Assembly (NCBI GenBank): GCA_003154635.1
Contig: PMDX01000185.1
Span: 1-8,715, forward strand
Reading direction: 5' to 3'
From: Actinomycetota bacterium
GTDB taxonomy: Bacteria > Actinomycetota > Geothermincolia > Fen-727 > Anoxymicrobiaceae
Length of the DNA: 8,715 nt
Below are positions 5,834-8,715 of the stretch, piece by piece (position 1 is the first letter of the stretch; each line of letters starts with the position of its first letter). The notes under the pieces are model-generated. The model saw nothing but the letters and a program-made list of their open reading frames with translations, did not search any database and was not told the origin of the DNA. The position numbers and the translations under genes are program-made.

Positions 5834-6681
5834 CTCGCGTATGCCTTTTTCCTTGAAGCGACCCTTATGAGCGCGATCAGGGCTATCGCTATAAGCAACA
5901 GAACCAGCGCCATGAAGAAGAGGGCCGAGCGCTGAATGCCCGAAGACTCGCCCATCTCCATCAGCATCTTCGTCGTCAGGGTATGAGTTGGCGAAAATAG
6001 CCCCTTGGCGTACGAAGTGGCCGGGCCTATCACCAGCGCCACGGCCATGGTCTCCCCTATCGCCCTCCCCATGCCGAGTATCACGGCGACGATTATCCCG
6101 CTCTTCGCTGCGGGAAGGGTCACGCGCCACGTGGTCTGCCATCGCGTCGCTCCGAGACCTATCGACCCCAGCCTGTAGTCCGCGGGCACAGTCTCGAGGG
6201 CGTCCTTCGCGATGGTGGTTATCGTCGGCATTACCATTATTCCCAGAATGATAGAAGCCGCGAAGATACCGGTCCCGCCGGTGCGCGTCAGCGCCTTGAT
6301 CCATGGCAGTAGGATGATGAGGCCCAGCCAGCCAAGGACTATCGACGGAATGCCGGCAAGCACCTCGACGCCTCTCGTCACGATCGTTGCCGCCCTCCTG
6401 GGGGCCATCTCCGTCAAGAACAACGCGGTCCCGAGCGCGAGAGGGGCCCCGATCAAGAGGCCGCCGACGGTCGTGAGCAAGGTGCCGACGATGAATATCA
6501 TGATGCCGTAATGGCCTGTCGGGGGGTACCAGTTGGAACTAAAGAGATTAAAGAGTCCAACCTTTGTAATAACGGGCAGCGCCGCTTTCGTCACGAAGAC
6601 TACTATCAGAAGAATCCCGACCACGACCAGCATGGACAGGACGGCCAGCACCTTCTTGATGATCCACTCTCTGTCAACCAA
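5830..6681 (-). CDS. pstC: phosphate ABC transporter permease PstC
   Basis: A 283-residue inner-membrane permease, partner of PstA. Membrane segments are visible near residues 9-31, 60-90, 104-128, 138-158, 193-220 and 253-275. The motif FNLFSSNWYPPTGHYGI (44-60) is typical of PstC. The EAA loop is at 161-190 (ALETVPADYRLGSIGLGATR), followed by GRAIGE (205-210). The start is TTG at 6681, immediately after an in-frame TAG, so no earlier start is possible. AGGAGG at 6693-6698 lies 11 bases upstream, longer than ideal. The next in-frame ATG (residue 17) would cut into the first membrane helix. The gene is 79 bases downstream of pstS across a strong hairpin, and its stop overlaps the pstA start. 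Confidence 0.93.
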   Translation of the reverse strand: MVDREWIIKKVLAVLSMLVVVGILLIVVFVTKAALPVITKVGLFNLFSSNWYPPTGHYGIMIFIVGTLLTTVGGLLIGAPLALGTALFLTEMAPRRAATIVTRGVEVLAGIPSIVLGWLGLIILLPWIKALTRTGGTGIFAASIILGIMVMPTITTIAKDALETVPADYRLGSIGLGATRWQTTWRVTLPAAKSGIIVAVILGMGRAIGETMAVALVIGPATSYAKGLFSPTHTLTTKMLMEMGESSGIQRSALFFMALVLLLIAIALIALIRVASRKKAYAR

Positions 6682-6709
6682 CTAAGCCCGGTCCTCCTGT
6701 TGATGGGAT

Positions 6710-6747
6710 GAGCCGGGCGGAACCCGGGAGGGTCCCGCCCGAGGCTC
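6710..6747 (-). promoter_or_regulatory. strong intercistronic hairpin between pstS and pstC
   Basis: A 15-bp GC-rich stem forms from 6710-6713/6744-6747, 6714-6720/6735-6741 and 6722-6725/6730-6733, with a 4-base loop, one mismatch and a 2-base bulge. There is no T-run on the minus strand, so it is unlikely to be an intrinsic terminator. It probably protects the pstS mRNA 3' end or marks a processing site, which would yield more binding protein than permease. Confidence 0.65.
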
Positions 6748-6760
6748 TATGACGGGTCGG

Positions 6761-7618
6761 CTATTTCTTTATTGCGGCCTGCGCCTTCGATATTGGTATG
6801 TACTCCTTGGAAACCGTGTTGGTCTGGAAATCGTCGGAGAGGACGAAGTTGATATAGGACTCTGTTGCGCCGGTTGCCTTCCCCTTTGTGAACATGTGCA
6901 GGTACCTTCCGAGGGGATAGGTATTGTTCAGCGCGTTTGCCAGGTTGCCCGTTACGCCGTCCAGTTGCACCGGCTTTACACTGCTCTTGATGTAACCGTA
7001 TGAGGTGTAACCGATCATGTTCGAGGTGGAGCCGACTTTCTGCACCATAATGCCGTTGCTGTTGGACTCCTGCGCGCCAGCCACAGGCTTAACCGGGTTG
7101 GTCGCGGTAAGGCCGAGGATCTTTTGGTCGAACATCTCCCTGGTGCCGGATGCCGAGTCACGGATGCCCACGACTATAGGGGCGTTCGCACCTCCGACCT
7201 GGCTCCAGTTGGTGACTTTTCCGATGAAGATGTCCTTGGCTTGGGCCGAGGTGAGATTTTTAACGGTGACGCTCGGGTTTACGATCATCACGATAACGTC
7301 GTATGCGATCTGGTGGTCCACGAGGCCCTTGCCTTCTTCTTCCGGCTTAAGCTCTCGAGATGAGTTGCCGATGTTGACGGATCCTTCGGTCACCTGGGTT
7401 ACGCCGACACTTGAGCCGCCTCCCTGAACCGTAACGTTCGCCCCGGAGTTCTGCTTCATGAACTGCTCCGCCGCAGCCTGCGCTATCGGCTGAACCGTCG
7501 TGGACCCCGATGCCGTCACGTTACCGGTGACGCCTCCACAACCCGCGGCCATTACGGCTGCAAAAATAACTATCAATAGCAGACATGCCGACCCAAGCAC
7601 GAGACCTTTCTTTTTCAT
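6761..7618 (-). CDS. pstS: phosphate-binding lipoprotein PstS
   Basis: A 285-residue extracytoplasmic phosphate-binding protein that delivers phosphate to PstCA. The signal peptide (MKKK, then a hydrophobic stretch 5-23) ends in AAGC with C27 as the lipidated cysteine, so it is anchored to the membrane. The mature part shows the PBP-like phosphate-site motifs TASGSTTVQPIAQAAAEQF, GGGSSVG, IGNSSRELKPEEEG and RDSASGTREMF. The serine, threonine, arginine and acidic residues in these are the expected anion ligands. ATG at 7618 has AGGAGG 6 bases upstream. The frame extends 24 codons further to 7690, but that stretch is leader. The protein is a little shorter than E. coli PstS, as is usual for the Gram-positive and archaeal-type subfamily. 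It is the first gene of the pst operon and sits behind a candidate Pho-box array. Confidence 0.93.
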   Translation of the reverse strand: MKKKGLVLGSACLLLIVIFAAVMAAGCGGVTGNVTASGSTTVQPIAQAAAEQFMKQNSGANVTVQGGGSSVGVTQVTEGSVNIGNSSRELKPEEEGKGLVDHQIAYDVIVMIVNPSVTVKNLTSAQAKDIFIGKVTNWSQVGGANAPIVVGIRDSASGTREMFDQKILGLTATNPVKPVAGAQESNSNGIMVQKVGSTSNMIGYTSYGYIKSSVKPVQLDGVTGNLANALNNTYPLGRYLHMFTKGKATGATESYINFVLSDDFQTNTVSKEYIPISKAQAAIKK

Positions 7619-7696
7619 GCAATTCCTCCTTGTCTTTGCACCCTGTTCCATGAGGGTGTCCGTCTTTCTCAAGACCTCTCGAGTACTCATGACCCC

Positions 7697-7702
7697 ATTA
7701 CA
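7697..7702 (-). promoter_or_regulatory. candidate -10 element of the pst operon
   Basis: TGTAAT on the minus strand, a 5/6 match to TATAAT, lies 5 bases downstream of the last unit of the 11-bp array. No -35 consensus is found at the right distance, as expected for an activator-dependent promoter. Transcription would start near 7690, leaving a leader of about 70 bases before pstS. Confidence 0.4.
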
Positions 7703-7707
7703 TCAGG

Positions 7708-7773
7708 CGTGGGTTTCTTTCGGGTTTCCGTAGGGTAAAGAGTTATTCAAGGCTTGCTTAAGGCTTGCTTAAG
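7708..7773 (-). repeat. Pho-box-like array of 11-bp direct repeats upstream of pstS
   Basis: On the minus strand the two best units are identical: CTTAAGCAAGC at 7763-7773 and again at 7752-7762. In the same 11-bp phase follow CTTGAATAACT (7741-7751), CTTTACCCTAC (7730-7740), GGAAACCCGAA (7719-7729) and AGAAACCCACG (7708-7718). PhoB and PhoP bind tandem direct repeats of about 11 bp, one helical turn. The first two units are strong; the last two match mainly each other. The response regulator encoded at the end of this operon is the likely ligand (inference). Confidence 0.65.
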
Positions 7774-7790
7774 ACCATTTTTCATCGGTT

Positions 7791-7799
7791 TGCTACTAT
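7791..7799 (+). promoter_or_regulatory. extended -10 promoter of the HTH_42 gene, possibly leaderless
   Basis: TGC-TACTAT is an extended -10 element (TGn plus a 4/6 match to TATAAT) ending 6 bases before the ATG at 7806. The expected transcription start coincides with or adjoins that ATG. No -35 or ribosome site is recognisable. Confidence 0.4.
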
Positions 7800-7805
7800 T
7801 GCGGT

Positions 7806-8715
7806 ATGCATGTTGAACTGAGCGATAGCGATGCACGCCAACTACGCACGCGAGCGCAGCTTCTTGAAAAAGGGAAGAAGCGGTCGGCCCTCGAGGTTGT
7901 GAGGAAGCTGGTGGGCCTGCAGGCGCAAGACCCCGGCGCGGCCTCTCTGCAGGCAAGAGCGCGGAGCTCGGGGCTCGCACGAGAAGACGTCCGAGAGGCT
8001 CTGTTGGGAAACCGATCGATAGTGCGCGCCTGGTGTATGCGTGGAACGCTTCACCTCGTCAGCGCGGATGACCTGCGCTGGATCGTATCGCTGCTCGGTG
8101 AAAGATTCATCACGGCGGGCGGGCGAAGGCGTGCTGAGCTAGGCCTCGACGAAAGATCAACCGAGCGTGGGGTCCGAGTTATCGTCGAGGCGCTCAGTGA
8201 GAACGGCCCTCTCTCGCGAAACATGCTCTTCGATCGCCTAGCGGCCGCGGGAATACCGCACGAAGGGCAGGCCGGCATCCACCTGGTTAGAACGGCCGGG
8301 CTCGAGGGTCACCTGTGTTACGGACCCGAGCAGAATGGCCAGGAGACGTTCGTTCTCGTCAATGACTGGATCAAAGGCGTGCGGCCGTTGAGCGATAAAG
8401 ATGCCGCGGTGGAGCTCGCGCGGCGGTACGTCTCAGCGTACGGACCTGCGACTCCCCGTGACTTCACGTGGTGGTCCGGCCTGGATTTGAAACGCGCTGA
8501 GACTGCTTTCAGAGGTATCGGAGGCCGGTTGGCTCAAGTTGACGTGGCGGGCGTGGCAATGTGGGTGCTCACCACGCGATTCGAAGAGGATGAAGACCCC
8601 TCTCGACGAAAGGACGTCATACTGCTTCCACGGTTTGACCCTTATCTCCTGGGTTACCGGGACCGGGCTCTAGTTCTGGATCCGCGCTTCGACAAAGAAG
8701 TAAATGCGGGAGGGG
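7806..8715 (+). CDS. winged-helix DNA-binding protein, HTH_42 (AlkZ/YcaQ-like) family, 3' truncated
   Basis: The frame is open from ATG 7806 to the window edge: 303 residues, with the C-terminus missing. Family motifs are the N-terminal LLEKGKKRSALEVVRKLVGL-QAQDP (about 19-44), RAWCMRGTLHLVSADDLRWI (about 76-95), a helical middle with ENGPLSRNMLFDRL, the PATPRDFTWWSGL element, and LLPRFDPYLLGYRDR near the end. This matches the HTH_42 superfamily, whose characterised members AlkZ and YcaQ are DNA glycosylases for alkylation damage and interstrand crosslinks. Many relatives are uncharacterised. I cannot confirm the glycosylase catalytic residues, so a repair role is only possible. A second ATG out of frame at 7810 is ignored. 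No Shine-Dalgarno sequence is present. It diverges from pstS and shares its upstream region, including the Pho-like array. Confidence 0.85.
   Translation, partial: MHVELSDSDARQLRTRAQLLEKGKKRSALEVVRKLVGLQAQDPGAASLQARARSSGLAREDVREALLGNRSIVRAWCMRGTLHLVSADDLRWIVSLLGERFITAGGRRRAELGLDERSTERGVRVIVEALSENGPLSRNMLFDRLAAAGIPHEGQAGIHLVRTAGLEGHLCYGPEQNGQETFVLVNDWIKGVRPLSDKDAAVELARRYVSAYGPATPRDFTWWSGLDLKRAETAFRGIGGRLAQVDVAGVAMWVLTTRFEEDEDPSRRKDVILLPRFDPYLLGYRDRALVLDPRFDKEVNAGG

Noticed and set aside
5834..6304. Long N-terminal extension of PstA
   Set aside because: It lies wholly inside pstC in another frame, is rich in R, D and G, and the ATGA overlap gives a normal PstA start.
7619..7690. 24-residue extension of PstS upstream of MKKK
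   Set aside because: It would bury the signal peptide, and the perfect AGGAGG is placed for the ATG at 7618.

Overview
The window looks like chromosomal DNA from a GC-rich bacterium that is probably anaerobic. The lineage cannot be fixed from sequence alone. GTG and TTG starts, a winged-helix HTH_42 protein, a ThiF-type protein with a long C-terminal extension and cysteine-rich ferredoxin proteins would suit a deep-branching Actinomycetota, Chloroflexota or Bacillota (Firmicutes) organism. I see no tRNA, rRNA, CRISPR array, transposase or phage gene.

Left end (1-1107): the C-terminal part of a ThiF/MoeB-type adenylyltransferase runs rightward and converges on a leftward MarR-family regulator. 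The MarR gene has its own recognisable promoter and a 16-bp palindrome just before its start codon.

Centre (1277-4100): a leftward three-gene unit holds two tandem paralogous multi-cysteine 4Fe-4S proteins of unknown function, followed by a TetR-family regulator. The two Fe-S genes are 10 bases apart and about 60% identical over their first 260 residues (counted by eye). They share ten cysteines besides the eight that fit ordinary ferredoxin motifs. The unit starts behind a sigma70-like promoter overlapped by two AT-rich dyads, and its leader carries a GC-rich hairpin. The TetR gene appears to start at ATT: the frame is open and clearly encodes the missing helix-turn-helix, and a strong Shine-Dalgarno sequence lies 6 bases before the ATT, but there is no ATG, GTG, TTG or CTG start in the right place.

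Right of centre (4138-7773): a leftward phosphate-uptake operon runs pstS (lipoprotein), pstC and pstA (permeases), then an OmpR/PhoB-type response regulator. A strong hairpin separates pstS from pstC, and pstC and pstA overlap by ATGA. The usual pstB ATPase and phoU, and any sensor kinase, are absent from the window. Upstream of pstS there is a phased array of about six 11-bp units, the two best being identical, which resembles tandem Pho boxes. This would fit regulation by the operon's own response regulator.

Right end (7806-8715): a rightward HTH_42 winged-helix protein, cut off by the window edge, diverges from pstS. It has no Shine-Dalgarno sequence and an extended -10 element about 7 bases before its ATG, so it may be translated from a leaderless mRNA.
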